From the NCBI GenBank assembly GCA_963377175.1, contig CAUJNA010000846.1, forward strand, positions 916,104-980,103: 64,000 bases of DNA. The letters are read 5' to 3'. The position numbers and the translations under genes are program-made. Every line of letters begins with the position of its first letter. Position 1 is the first letter of the stretch. The DNA is from Effrenium voratum (lineage: Eukaryota; Sar; Dinophyceae; Suessiales; Symbiodiniaceae). The notes beneath the pieces are model-generated. The model was not told where the DNA came from. It made no database searches and was given only the letters and a program-made list of their open reading frames with translations. Below, one piece after another: positions 23,311 to 35,310 of this stretch.

Positions 23311-23431
23311 CTAGGTCCTCCAGTAGAGAGGTTAGAATAAGGGTACCCTTGTTTCTGTAGTCAATTTTAGTAGGGGAACCCTCCCCCAAAAAAAGAAACG
23401 GTGAGAAAGGGCACCTAGCTGTGGGACCTAC
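23311..23431. mobile_element. CTAG-ended MITE-like hairpin, copy 6
   Basis: Full copy of the GAAACGG subtype seen in copies 5, 12 and 13. Confidence 0.8.
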
Positions 23432-24101
23432 TTTATGCCTTTGGGGGCCTACCCGGGATTTGTGATTCTCCGGGGCACCATTGCACAAGGCGGCCATCCT
23501 CACTGCTTTGTTCATATGGGTATGGGTCAAATTAAACCACCAGGGGATCCACAGGTTTTAGTGCATGTGTCCATTTACCAGGGTTCCATGTGGGACTTTT
23601 CCAGTTTTGAGCCACAGCCATAGGCTCCATGCAACGTCTCAGCCCCAAGGGATCCATCTCCGAAAGAAAAGTCGACTTGTTTGAAACTGAAACCCGGTTT
23701 TCAAGCTCTCTGTGACCCGTTGAATGGGAACGATTTCTTGTTTGACTGGCCCCATGCCTCGGTTGCCCTCAGTTGACCTGAACATGTTCGGGCGTTTTTA
23801 AGCCCAAAATATGGACCGAAAAGGGGGAAACCACAAGGTCGAGAGTTGGATGGATTCGCTTTGGGTCAGCGAGAAGCCTGAAAAAAACAAAAAGAACATG
23901 CCACATGGCACCCTCAAAACGGAAAAAAAAGAACAACCCTCTTGGGGGGCTCAACCGAAAAAAGAAGGAAACCAAAGGACCATGGACCGAAAAACTTCGC
24001 CGAGGGCTGAAAACGGGCTGACGCTCGAGCGGAGCTCTTGGAGAGTTCCTTGAGTTCAGCGCCACCACGGAACTCTCTAGTCCTGGGCAGGGCAGAAAGA
24101 G

Positions 24102-24198
24102 GTACCTGGAGTCTGCACGACCCTTGAAAAATGGAGTCATTGCCCAAATTAAAGGGGTCATGGACCCATTTTTGAAGGGTCATGAAGACTCCAGGTAC
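24102..24198. mobile_element. GAGTCTCC hairpin repeat, copy 5
   Basis: The core is in the reverse orientation (AAAGGGGTCATGG); the ends are GTACCTGG and CCAGGTAC. Confidence 0.8.
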
Positions 24199-24278
24199 TG
24201 CTCCTTCCAGTTGCTAAGCCCCCACCACCAAAACGTGTAGCCCTTTCAAAACCAGAGTTTTTGTTCTTGTCGGAGAGT

Positions 24279-24380
24279 CGAGCCCCCTGGAAAAAGTACA
24301 AAAATATGTCCAGTCGTGAAATCGATTCCATTTAAAGCCATGGGGGAAAATAACACATATTCTGAAACGCCAATGGAAGG
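24279..24380. mobile_element. GTCCAGTAGTGAT repeat, copy 2
   Basis: Diverged centre (GTCCAGTCGTGAAATC); right end CAATGGAAG. Confidence 0.6.
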
Positions 24381-24533
24381 TAGGGGAAGCTTCCCCCATT
24401 CTGAGCAGAGGGATCAAACGAATCTTTTCAGAACCGGTTTTCAAACTCCCAGGCTGGACTTTGCGCGATCCGTTTTGAACACCCAAAGGGTCCAAGTACC
24501 TTATATTTGCGGATTTGAGGAATCTGCAAATGA

Positions 24534-24664
24534 TACTGTGGATGGACGTCATCCATTTGGCACCACCCAAGACACCATGGGAAACCATTGTTTGTTGGTA
24601 TTTACAGGGGGTCATATTATTCTAGGGTTTCTTAGGTGGTGCAGGATTTCGTCCATCCACAGTA
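24534..24664. mobile_element. TACTGTGG MITE-like element, copy 9
   Basis: Complete; the centre is nearly identical to copy 4. Confidence 0.8.
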
Positions 24665-24778
24665 AATCCCCTTGAACCAAACCCCTTGGACCTCAAATCT
24701 GGTTGGTACTTGGACCCGGGACAGAACGATGGTTGGTTTAAGTGGTTAAAATCAAGCCCCAGCACTCGAGTACAGAAT

Positions 24779-24880
24779 GGTCCTCCAGCAGAGAGAGCCT
24801 AGAACAAGGGTAGTCTATTTTAGTAGGGGAACCGGGAACCTTCCCCCCAAAAAGGGGTGAGAAAGGGCACTGGGGAACCT
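24779..24880. mobile_element. CTAG-ended MITE-like hairpin, copy 7, degenerate
   Basis: Both termini have diverged; the core TCTATTTTAGTAGGGGAACC is intact. Confidence 0.65.
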
Positions 24881-25109
24881 TGGACCAAATCCGATTCACA
24901 GATGGGTTGCACCCTGGACCTTCCCGGCTCGCTCAGGCCTTTCTGCCATTTCCTCAGCCCCCTGTTTTAGTTTTAAAGGCATCCCAATTTGAGAGAAAAC
25001 GCTGGAGCCTTGCCCAATGACTCCATTTTGTGTGGGCAACCAAAGGCTGTGCTTGGGCTTGCCACCCCTGTGTTAAAGAAAAGAGAAAGAAACGAGAGGA
25101 CAAGTTTGC

Positions 25110-25206
25110 TACCTGGCGTCTCCATGACCCTTTAAAAATGGGGTCAGTACCCAAAATAAAGGGGTCATGGACCCATTTTTATTTCGGGTCAGAAGGAGAC
25201 TCCAGC
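25110..25206. mobile_element. GAGTCTCC hairpin repeat, copy 6
   Basis: Reverse-orientation core; the ends are CTACCTGGCGTCTCC and GGAGACTCCAGCTAG. Confidence 0.75.
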
Positions 25207-25470
25207 TAGTTTGCCCACCACAGGGCTTTTGCAGTGAACCAATGGTAACGGCGTGCCCGCGTTAAAAACCATAAGGAAAACGGCTGGATCTCTCTCTGGA
25301 ACACACGTAGCCCGGCGAGCCAAACCCGCAGCAGCTCCCAGCTTGCCAAACCTTCCAAACCCGGCGTTTCGGCGCTTCCTTCCAGACCCGGCCTGGCCAA
25401 TCCCGAGACCACCTCGGCAGAGAAATCAGAAACCATGGGAAGGAAACCATCACGTTTGTTGGTGCTGTGG

Positions 25471-25560
25471 ACCTAGAGTCTCCGTGACCTAGAAAAAGGG
25501 GTAATACCCCCTGAATGTTGGGTAATGACCCCATTTTTAAAGGGTCGTGGAGACTCCAGG
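25471..25560. mobile_element. GAGTCTCC hairpin repeat, copy 7
   Basis: Forward core, directly followed by a degenerate TACTGTGG-family element. Confidence 0.75.
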
Positions 25561-25562
25561 GA

Positions 25563-25697
25563 TGGTTGCGAAATCCGTTTCGCACTACCTAAGACACCGT
25601 GGTTGAACCTTGTTGTTGGTATTTACAGGGGAAGCATCATCCATCCAATGTATTATCCAGGGAATCATCATTCCGGGTTTCTTAGGCAGTGCAGGAT
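25563..25697. mobile_element. TACTGTGG MITE-like element, copy 10, degenerate
   Basis: The arms are recognisable but the ends are lost; it is joined to a GAGTCTCC hairpin. Confidence 0.55.
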
Positions 25698-25918
25698 GTG
25701 GCTCAAAATTCACGTTGGTTTTAAAGGGAAACCCAGAGGCACCCACTCAATGTGGGATTCCGGTTTGAGACAAACCGGTGTCAAGTCAACCTTGAAATAT
25801 ACCGTATCAACAAGGAACGTGGCATTGTCAGATTCTTTGTCATATTTGTTCAGATTCTGCACAGATCCTAACAGATCCTGTTTCAGGTTACATTCCATAT
25901 CGAGTCAACCTTAAAGTG

Positions 25919-26041
25919 TACCCCCTACTCCAAATGTTGACACGCTGCTAAAAAGGAGGTATTTACCTTGGAAAGCCGATCGGTTTTCCCAAAAATACCA
26001 ACTGAAGAAGAAAAAAAGACGGGTATTTGGAGTAGGGGGTA
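25919..26041. mobile_element. TACCCCCTACTC palindromic repeat, copy 2
   Basis: The same ends and core as copy 1. Confidence 0.75.
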
Positions 26042-26428
26042 AAATGGGCATAAGGAGAAATGAGAAAGACCCAGATTGCCGACCAGCTACCAACCAGCTG
26101 TAACCATGGTTGCAACCTTAAGCGGGGAAGTCCAAGGAAAGATCCCCAAACAAAACCCTGGGCTTCAAACCACCATTAAAACAAAGGGGGCAAAAAAAAC
26201 AAAACAAAACAAAACAAACAAAAAAAAAACAAAAACAAAAAACACACTATTTTTACCTGAGGAGTTTCATCATCCAAAGTCCTTGTCAATATTTTGATGG
26301 GGGGCGAATCGGAACCCTAGAAAAAAATATTCCCTGGAGCCGAAGACAAGAAGCCTAGCGGGTTCGGCTCGCCGAATTTCGGGGAAAAAAGTCAAGTACC
26401 AGTTGAAGCGTAGAACCCCTCTAATTCA

Positions 26429-26570
26429 GCAGGGATCCGGATACATTATACACCTGAGCATTGCAACTTGTCTATTTGGTGGTTTCCAACTTTATTTTGG
26501 TGTGGAAAAAGCCACATGGTTACACAAATGGCTACGCAAAGTGGAGATATATCTTTTTTTCGGAGCCCGG
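26429..26570. mobile_element. CAGGGATCCGG repeat, copy 3
   Basis: Complete left part; the right end reads GGAGCCCGG. Confidence 0.65.
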
Positions 26571-26671
26571 TTCAGACCGCCTCTGATTCAGAGGGGCTTC
26601 CCTTCCTTGGCTCTGTCATTCTTTGAAGGAACTCGACCAAATCGGACGCCGGAGACTTTTCTGGGGCTCCC

Positions 26672-26802
26672 CTGTGGATGGATGAAATCCATCCCGCACC
26701 ACTTTGAGACCATGGTTGAAACCATAACGTTTATTGGTATTTACAGGGGAATCATCCTTCCAGGGATTCTTAGGTGGTGCAGGATTTCGTCCATCCGCAG
26801 TA
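26672..26802. mobile_element. TACTGTGG MITE-like element, copy 11
   Basis: Complete, with point changes in both ends. Confidence 0.8.
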
Positions 26803-27516
26803 TTTTGAGACACCAAGTTGGCCCTCCAAATTTCAAACCTCTCGCGGTAGGAAACCAGGGCCGTGTTACTTCCCGGATGCACAACCCAGCCAGTTGGTTG
26901 CAACGGGAACCAGCCAATTTCTATAGCCATGGCTATAACCTTCTTAAAAGGGAGTGGACTCAAGGGAATTTTCAGGGCAATACCTAGTCCTCCCAAATTC
27001 AGAGTCTGGAAAGGCAGGTTCTGGAATTCGGACGGCCAGTAAAGGCAACCAGCCATTGTCTTTTCGCCTTTGAAGGGTGCATGATTCCAATTGGGTACCT
27101 TATGCAAGTAAATGAGGCTCGGTTCCCTTTGTTGGGTTGAAAGGAAAGAAAACGACCCCCATTCTATGGGATCCCCGATTTTGAGAAAATCCTGTACCCA
27201 TGAGTCGGGGAGATATGAGGGGGGGTCCAAAATTTCGATTGATAGGAATGCGAGTTCGAACCTACGTATGTGTTTGGGAAAAAAGAACATGGGTGACATG
27301 GGTTTGAGCACATGGGTTCTAGGAAGCTACACACACGATTGTGCTTTGGTGCAAGCTAGAGCCCGTGTGATAGAGACTGCTCAGCATCTCCGAACACTTG
27401 CTTATTTCAGGAATCCCTTAGTCATGGGAGCCTGATCCCCCTCAGACTCGCTGAGCAGTACGGGCACACTTTTCTGCCATCATACTCCGGGGACATGCTC
27501 ACAGATATTCGTCGGC

Positions 27517-27635
27517 CAGGGTTCCACTTTCTGACTACCCAAGATGGACTTTAAACCCAGAGGTTCTCCTTTTGGGGGGAATGAACCAGCCTTGGGTTTA
27601 AGTCTAGCCTGGGGTGGTCAAAAAATGGAACCCTG
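27517..27635. mobile_element. CAGGGTTCCA palindromic repeat, copy 2
   Basis: The same family in the opposite orientation. Confidence 0.7.
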
Positions 27636-27639
27636 TCGT

Positions 27640-27725
27640 CGGCGGCCCCGCTTCAGTGTTTGCACTTGTCTCCTCCGGTGGCTCCCACTGCATATTCCTT
27701 AATGCTGATCGGAGCGGCGAGCGGA
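27640..27725 (+). CDS. Weak RCC1-like fragment on the plus strand
   Basis: The plus strand reads PASVFALVSSGGSHCIFLNA, which fits V-S-S-G-x-x-H-x-I-x-L of the RCC1 signature. It is on the opposite strand from the other RCC1 islands and follows directly after an inverted repeat, so it could be a chance match or a separate gene fragment. Confidence 0.25.
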
Positions 27726-27780
27726 GAAGGCAATCCGATCTCGGGATCCTGAGATTCCCAACATCAAACAGATTCCCAAA

Positions 27781-27870
27781 CAAGCCCCCTGCAAAAAAAA
27801 AAATGTCCAGTAGTGATAGATTCCCTTTAAAACCAACAGGGGGGGGGGGAAAAAAACAAACAAATGGAAG
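27781..27870. mobile_element. GTCCAGTAGTGAT repeat, copy 3
   Basis: The centre and right end are intact, with a G run inside. Confidence 0.65.
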
Positions 27871-28059
27871 AAAAGGAAACTCACAAAACCCAGCGCCGTT
27901 TTGATGCCTCGAAGGAAATCTCCTTGGAACCCGAGGAGAGGCTCAATCAAGTGCCAGGCTCTTAGAGTCTTGGAGGGGCTCGGCAAAATTTTTGAACTCT
28001 GCGTGTGACCAAAAAACGGGGCCCCCACCACTTGCGGTTTGGTTGTGTTTCGCTTTGAA

Positions 28060-28192
28060 ACAGGGTTGTGGGGAATGGAATCCACTTCTGTGATACAACA
28101 GAAGGGATTCCCAAAGACTCTGTTGTTCTTATAAAGGGGGATTCCCTTGTATCACAGAAGTGGGGAGAAACCCCTGGATCCCACAACCCTGC
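28060..28192. mobile_element. TGTGATACAA palindromic element, copy 2
   Basis: A perfect 17-bp inner arm CCACTTCTGTGATACAA with its inverse, and outer GGTTGTGGG/CCCACAACC arms. Confidence 0.75.
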
Positions 28193-28985
28193 TTTGAAAC
28201 GACTCCAAACAGGTTGCCCTCAACACACGAGACCCATTTCAAGGACAGGGCCGTGTCCGCGTGCATAAGGCGGCCGATCCAAAATCGGTCTTTAAACGTA
28301 GGAGACCAACCTAGACAAAAGTTGGTTTCCTGTTGTTCCCGGGGAACAAACAATTTGACTGGTAGCACAATGGGGCAGGGTGCGTTCCTTTGAACACCCT
28401 CGAAAGAGTTGAGGAAACACACCCTGCTTTTGCCCGAGAATCCGACATCGAAAACTGATACATAGAGTTTGATCGGCCAATTCTCTATATGCGGTCGGCG
28501 AGTGTCGTGCCGAGTGCGCATGTTATGCAAAGGGTGACACATGGTCACATGCATGGTTGTGGAAATCATTCCAGGTGATGCCACTTGGGTCATAGTAAAA
28601 ACCTGGTATTAAAATGGTCTACACAGAAACATGTAAAGAATTCAAAAGGCGGCTGCACCCATTTATGGCTGGGATGTCCCGTACTAACCTTCACTTACCC
28701 GGGTTTTGCTTGTGGCTCACTTAGGATTTCCATCCTGTGACTTGAAAGCTCGCAGAAAGTGCCGGCATAAACCCAGAATGTCCACAACCATGGTCCAACC
28801 ACGCATCCAAACACGTGCAAAGCGCCAAAGCGCCATACTGCCTGCGCATGCTGCTAACTTACTAACCTCGCCGATGCAAAGCGAGGTTGCTCCCCCTCCT
28901 TCGGAATCGGGGTGTCTGGCAGTGTCCCCGGAAAAAGAACAAGCCAAAAGCAGCAGTTGGGTCACAACCTGGCAAGCTTCCACTT

Positions 28986-29098
28986 GCTTAAGCCACCTGC
29001 GAAAAGAACAAGAAAAAACATATCCAAGAATGATAGATTCCCTGTGAAAAAAAAAAACAAGGAAACATATAACATATACTTAAGCAAATGGAAGAAAG
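28986..29098. mobile_element. GTCCAGTAGTGAT repeat, copy 4
   Basis: Diverged centre; right end TTAAGCAAATGGAAG. Confidence 0.6.
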
Positions 29099-30437
29099 TG
29101 GTCTGCCGTGGGTGTGAACTCTGAAAGGGGGACCATTTGGTGGACAGAATTCGGTCGACCTTCATGCCCCCCCCAGTCCCAACCACTTGAGTTCAGGTTC
29201 CCTCTTACATTTCCAGCTGGGATTGTCCTCTTCACTTACCCAAATGTCCCAAGGTTGCGGAGATCGCAACCCCTCGCTTGCAAAAGAGTGCTTGGGTGTT
29301 CGGCCAAGCCAGAGATTCACCAATGCCCGGACGTGGAACCCGCATAAGAGCACACATGGCTGTGGCTCAAAAATAGGTACCCCAATTGACTTGCCCTGGC
29401 AAACGGAAAGAAGGACTAAACCTGCGGTCCATATCCTGGTGGTTTAACTTTGACCCATACCCACATGCCCCGATCTTTCCAAACACCCCAAGAAAGCTCT
29501 GCTTCTGGGGTTCCCATTCGGCCAATTTCCACTGCTGGATTCATAGGTCGCAAGCCCTGCCGGTCACCAACGTCTTCAGAATCCACAGAACCAAGTCACC
29601 CCTTCCTTTTAGGGAATCGGTATTCATTCGAGAGGTAGTCATCAGACGAGTATGGTGTGGAATCCAAACATGCAATCCGAAGCCAATCTCCTGGCTGGTT
29701 CTCCAAGGCGCCAAGATTGCTCAACGGAATGAACCCCGCAAAGCCCACTCATTTCTAGCATCGGAAACTTATTTTTGGGGGGATGGGACCCCCTTTTGGG
29801 TTCCATGCCGTGAATTTGCAGGGGAGTAACTACCAAGCACAAGGCAATGAGAAACTCAAAGGCTATTGGACCTGACACTCTTCCGTGCGGCCACCAGGGC
29901 TTCGTTTTTCGTTTGGAGACGAAACCGAGATCCAGCTCCACGAATTCAGGGAAGGCTGCAACCTAGATGGCTATGGGTCAAAGCCCGTACCCCCGGTGAA
30001 CATCCCAATCCCCACTAAAATGGGTCCTAAAATGGGTGGTGAATTCACCTACCAACCAAAATGGGATCCCATTGGTTTTGACAACCACAGCCAGATTACT
30101 CACGTGCTCACTTCGCAAGTCCCCAAAGTTTACTCATTCGGGAACCCAAATGGGTGCCTCGAGCAGCTCTCCCCTCGAAACAACCAAAAACAAGTATAGA
30201 TGTTCCCCTTCGAAATTGCGTATATGGTCTGGGGATGGTGAATTTATAGACATTAGCAAACCATCCTTTGAACATATGGGGGGTGGGGGGGGCCCTCCAA
30301 ATGCAGTCTGATTTCCCACTAAACCCAGTTGGAGACTGTCATACTATTCTACACTAGGGTTTGTGAATCCAGCGCTACCAGAAGTTCAGTGCACTGGGGT
30401 TTCTAAATCCAGGGTCACCAGGCCTTCAGTGCACTGG

Positions 30438-30543
30438 CTAGGTCCTCCAGATTTGAGAGGTTAGAATAAGGGCACCTTTTTTTCTGTGGTCTATTTTTGC
30501 AGGGGAACCCTCCCGCAAAAAAGGGTAAATACTGGGGGCCTAG
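30438..30543. mobile_element. CTAG-ended MITE-like hairpin, copy 8
   Basis: Full copy with the variant CCAGATTTGAGAGG left arm shared with copy 12. Confidence 0.8.
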
Positions 30544-31123
30544 CTGGGGTTTCTATATCCAGGGTTACCACAGGTTCAGTGGTTCAACCGAACACTCAAC
30601 TAAGGGACTCCGTAGCCCGATGTTCAGGCCGAGGTGAATTCCTGCCGTGCTCGGGTGGCTTAGGTGGATCAGGGGATCGGACCGGCCCCAAGCTCTTGGA
30701 ATGGCAAAAGACTGGAAAACCGAACTGAGGGTAGTTCAGAAGAGCATGCTCTGGCCTAAGAATGACCTCAGGGTCTGTGTGTGTGTGTCTGTGTGTTGTT
30801 GTTTTTTTTTGGAGCTGGCGGTCTTGGGAAGCAAAAAGGGAGTTCCCCAGCCTTCAATGTCTTTGTCCAGATTGCGGAAGTCATCTTACACTCCCAGGGC
30901 TGTGCGTTCATCGGGCTCCAACTCCTGAAAGGCCACCCACAAGTTGCATTTCCCAGGCCAAGGAGACCCTTCTTCGGTGCTTCTGGCAAAACCTCGGGAG
31001 CCAAAGGGGCAAGTTGTCAAAAAAAAATTCTCAGGCCCAGGCATGTGACCGTCCCATGGGTTTACTCGGCAACGGTTGGCCGTGTTCTTTTTCTACACAG
31101 GGAACGTGCTCAGCTTCGGCTTG

Positions 31124-31160
31124 ATACTGTGGATGGACAAATCCTGCACCATCCACAGTA
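31124..31160. mobile_element. TACTGTGG MITE-like element, copy 12, minimal 37-bp form
   Basis: Only the outer ends remain, joined as a tiny palindrome around AAATCCTGCACC. Confidence 0.75.
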
Positions 31161-31607
31161 CTTTAGTCTACCAAATTGCACATGAATATAGTTTTGGAGA
31201 CCCCGCAAACGTTTCTTCCGCCCGAGGTGTTGCGGTGGGAGCCTCCATTCACAAGAACCGGCTCAGATCCAAATCCAAACCAACTCGCTGCCTGAGTGGA
31301 TTGGCTAACAAAAACAGTCTGAACTTTTGAATTACTAAAACAATAAGCGACGACAGTCCAGGAACCTAGGGCCTATAGGGAGTGAGCCAATCCAACAAGC
31401 AACTCAGGCGTAGCAATTTGTTCAGGCCACCAAGCCCGGAGGAAAACGTGCAACTCGCACGCGCCGCTGGGTACGTCGCTCACATCTAAAAGTGAAGGGC
31501 TCCACCCAACAACCCTCCGGGCTGAAACCCATGGAGCGTCCGAAGAGTTGGGGAAGCAAAGACGTGGGCGTCGGGAAGCAACTTAGGTCCACAAAAAATT
31601 CACACTT

Positions 31608-31875
31608 GTATATGTAAAAAGCCCCCAGCCTACTTGTGCAGGGCCCACAAACCCCAGACTTGTATTCATGTATGTGTGCAAAGCCCCCAGACTTCCGCAA
31701 GGCCCACACATTCCAAACTTGCATATGTGACAAGCCCCTCAGACTACTTTTGCAAGGCCCACAAACCCCAAACTTGTATTTGTTGCAAGGCACACAAACC
31801 CCAAACTTGAGCAACTGAACAGCCCCAGACTACTTGTGCAAGGTCCACAAACCCCAAACTTGTATATCTAAAAAG
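31608..31875. repeat. Imperfect tandem repeat of about 50-60 bp
   Basis: About five units sharing CAAGGCCCACAAACCCCAAA and AAAAGCCCCCAGACT. Confidence 0.75.
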
Positions 31876-31954
31876 CCCGCCCTTGCTTTTGGTAAGACAA
31901 ATGAAGAGACCCTTTTGAAAAAAACTTGCGGATTCTCAACACGCGAACCTCCGG

Positions 31955-31983
<29 letters not shown>
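31955..31983. repeat. Poly(A) run
   Basis: About 29 A. No retroposed gene is recognisable upstream. Confidence 0.9.
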
Positions 31984-31985
<2 letters not shown>

Positions 31986-33944
31986 GAGCGCCTGGCAATT
32001 GGCGTTCTTTTCCTTCACACGTCCCGGCTTTCGAAAGGCTCCCTGGGCTCGATGCTATCATCCAAGCTATTAGCTGAGGCCAGACTTAGACCCTCAAGTA
32101 GTTCGCCGCATGTCTGAGGGGGCGAACCCCCATGGATCACAAGAGCGAAAAGGCGTGAAGAGGTGAGCTAAGTCTGGCAGAGAGGGGCAGTTCTCCTGCA
32201 ATTTCCTGGCTGGCGCCGTTCTAATGCTGCATAAGAGCCACATAAGGGCAGGGTCACATGGACCCACACCGAAGATGTCAGTGGCTCTAGTATCCTCCCA
32301 CCGACATGGAACTTGACAAAAAACATGTCTTGTGCTTGGACCGTTTTCCTCTTGGCAAGTTCCAAATGGGAGGGTACGTGAATTCGACGGCTCAAATGAG
32401 TGGCCCCAAAACCCATTGACGCTTGGTTCTACCAACTTGGCGAACCAAGGTGTATATGGGAGGGTACCTTTCTTTTGTGGAATTTCGGACAACCACCATC
32501 TTGGGGGTACTATGACCTTTATGACACCAGGTAGACCAACTCGCAAAAATAGGTTTTGGCGCCTCAACTGTTGAAGGCGGTACGCGATTCCATTCTTTTC
32601 GCCGGAGTGAAACTGGGCTGACTTCGCTTCCGCGCAATGGCCCTCCAATTGTTGCTGGGACACTGCACAGGGCGAGTCGCGATTTCCGGTACTGCTGCAC
32701 GATTTCTCCGAGACCAACATCTTTGCAGCTTTGGGAGCAGCTGTTGCATCTGACGCTCTCTCGTTGGATCATCAGGCTCCTTGCTGACTTTTATCTTTGG
32801 AACCTACTCAAGTAGGCCCCGGAACCACGCTGTGCAACCCTCGGCCACAAACTTGGGAAAGGGCTTTGAACATGTGGGTGTCTTTCGTTTGCAGCTACCC
32901 TTATTGGATGGCTTCAAGGAGAAACCGAAAGGTTTTCGCCCCATTTTGAGGGTTTCGACTCCTTTGAGACACACCATGTACACGGTGTTTCAATGAGCTT
33001 CGCTTGGTTTCGCTTGAATCAATAGGCTTTGCCCAACCCTGAGACGGCAGAGCGCATGATATCGTCAGAGATCCCCCACGGAGAGTCCTCTCTATGTGAG
33101 TCTCTCTGGTTTTTAGGGGACGCCCCCAACATGGATTTCGGTCTTCCTTGTGGTTTCCCTTTAAAACCACCCCAAGAAGGGATCCTCAAAAAAGACACGC
33201 CCATGTGTGAAAAATGTCTGAACCCTTTCTCATTTCTGGCCGGCTCCTTTGGAATTTCCTTGGAAAAGCCCAGCGAAAAAAGGGGTACCCTCAAAACCAC
33301 GCGCGCACAAATCTTGGCTGGAAAAAGGACCCCAGCAAAAATGATATTTTTTGCCTGGTAGTGGACAACAAATGAAAAAGGGGGAACGAATTCTGGGGAA
33401 GAAATCCTTTAAATTTTGGAATTTCCTTGGAAACGCCCAGCAAAAAATGGGGTACCCTCAAAAACACGCGCACACAAATGAGGCCGTCAAAGTTGGGTCA
33501 GTAGCTATGCCCACAGCCGCAGCCACCGAATTCCGAGCTTGAAATTCGGAAACTGCGCTACTGCAAGCCTATGGTCAGGTCTTGGATTCCATCACCTGAG
33601 CGAGAGCTGGGTTTCCGAAGGGAAAGCTGCCATTGGAAAATTGCGGTGACAAGGCTGCGGGTCAAAAATCGGTTAATCCCCAAAATGGCTTGCCCAGGTA
33701 AATGGAAACATGGCAAAACCTGCGGTCCTCTGGTGGCTTTATTGTGACCCATACCCACAACAGGAGAATGGTCAAATCCCAGAGAGCGCTTTTGCGGGCA
33801 AGCCCCCGTTTGATCCATTCTGAAAACGGGAGGCGGGGGGTGAGGCAACAGGTTGTCAAATAGTCAAAGAAAGGACACCGCGTGAAACGTGGAGAACCTG
33901 TCAAAACCCGATCCCCCGCTCCCCCGCAATTGACTTAATACATG

Positions 33945-34400
33945 GATGTGTTGGAAGCACATGGATGTGTTGGAAGCAATCAGGCGGCCAAAAACTAAAA
34001 CAAATATCAAACAAAAAGCCAAGAAAGGCTGCCAAACAATCGCACATGGATGTGTTGGAAGCAATCAGGCGGCCAAAAACAAAAACAAATACAAAAAAAA
34101 ACAACGGCCAAGAAAGGCTGCCAAACAATCAATCTGTTGGAAGCACATGGATGTGTTGGAAGCGATCAGGCGGCCAAAAACAAAAACAAATACCCAAAAA
34201 AAACGGCCAAGAAAGGCTGCCAAACAATTAATGTGTTGGAAGCACATGGATGTGTTGGAAGCACTCAGGCGGCCAAAAACAAAAACAAATACCAACAAAA
34301 AAACGGCCAAGAAAGGCTGCCAAACAATCAATGTGTTGGAAGCACATGGATGTGTTGGAAGCAATCAGGCGGCCAAAAACAAAAACAAACAACAAACAAC
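33945..34400. repeat. Tandem repeat, five units of 84-102 bp
   Basis: Each unit has CATGGATGTGTTGGAAGC, CAGGCGGCCAAAAAC and GCCAAGAAAGGCTGCC blocks. The stop-free frames over it are not believed to be genes. Confidence 0.9.
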
Positions 34401-34617
34401 GACCAAGAAAGGCTCGAAAAAAGCGGTCCATTTCCCAGCAGATTCCTCGAACAGGTGGTTTTGGGGGTTCCATGTTAAGTCTTTGTTTCTCGAAATGGGT
34501 TTAGGCTTGGATGGGTGTTAAAAGGAAGCCAAAAGGAAACCACCTCAGGTCCCGATTCTGAGAAACCCCAAAAAAACACATCTTCCGACCCCGTTGGTTG
34601 TCTCTTTGATTTGGTTG

Positions 34618-34750
34618 GCTGATTGTTTGGTCGCCTTTCTTGGCCGCTTCTTCTTTGGTATTTGTTTTTGTTTTTGGCCGCCTGATTGCTTCCAACACAT
34701 CCATGTGCGTCCAACACATTGTTTGGTTGGTAGCCTTTCTTGGCAACCAA
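34618..34750. repeat. Inverted unit of the 33.9-34.4 kb tandem repeat
   Basis: A single reverse-complement copy about 220 bp after the array, so the locus can fold into a large stem. Confidence 0.8.
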
Positions 34751-35050
34751 CCGAAAAAACGGTTAGAACCAAACACAGCCCGCGCGGCTTCTCCTCCGAA
34801 CAAAGGAAAACAAGCGCGCCCTTTTTTTCTCCAAACCATGGCTCAAGAATAAAGAAGGCGGATTTCCGCAGCTATTTATGGCAAGGGGATTGTCCCTTAC
34901 CTTCATCTACCTGGGTTTTGATTGTGGCTCAGGTCAGGTGTGTTTGAGGCTTCCGTGTTTGGATTGCCCCATGGATCCCTTTGGGGGAAATCCTCTACTG
35001 GGTTTAATCCTCTACCCTGGTTTTGAGGGTATGCCCCGCCAACACAAAAC

Positions 35051-35203
35051 GGCGAGAGGCCCTCGCCGATTCGCAAGGCCCTCGCCGAGGCGCTTCTCCA
35101 TGTGCTTCTCCGCCAGGCGCCGGGCGCGCTCCAGCGCGGTGGCGCCGGTGCGCAGAGCCGCCTTCATCGCCAAGACCTTGGCGTCGCAGCGCACCAGCGT
35201 GAC
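35051..35203 (-). CDS. Probable exon, 51 codons, unknown protein
   Basis: The minus strand has a very strong acceptor: the purine-rich tract at 35,216-35,281 becomes a long polypyrimidine tract ending CCTGCAG before 35,203. The exon is 153 nt, phase zero, with a possible GTTTTG donor before 35,051. It reads as Ala/Arg-rich helices (VTLVRCDAKVLAMKAALRTG onward). No family is recognised. Confidence 0.4.
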
Positions 35204-35215
35204 CTGCAGGCAGGC

Positions 35216-35310
35216 TAGGGGTGGGGGAGGGGGGGGGGAGGGGGAGGGGGGAGGGGAGGGGGGAGGGGTGAGAGGTGGGGGGAGGATATATATATATATA
35301 TATACATATA
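35216..35310. repeat. Purine-rich G/A tract followed by (TA)n
   Basis: GGGGGAGG-type low complexity, then alternating TA. On the minus strand it forms the pyrimidine tract before the exon at 35,203. Confidence 0.85.

Larger units (their letters stand above)
28193..33944. other. Gene-poor repeat region
   Basis: Hairpins, poly(A) and a tandem repeat are listed separately. Open non-repetitive stretches at 28,717-28,983 (minus) and 32,570-32,770 (minus) may be exons, but I recognise neither. Confidence 0.4.

Noticed and set aside
31955..31983. Poly(A) as the tail of a processed retrogene
   Set aside because: No coding sequence or target duplication is recognisable next to it.
33946..34521. 191-codon ORF with repeated MCWKHMDVLEAIRRPK
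   Set aside because: It exists because the tandem unit lacks stops in that frame; other frames and the inverse strand are equally open.
34838..34860. Spliced-leader relic ending GGCTCAAG
   Set aside because: Only about 9 bases match the dinoflagellate spliced leader and the rest differs; no retroposed gene follows.
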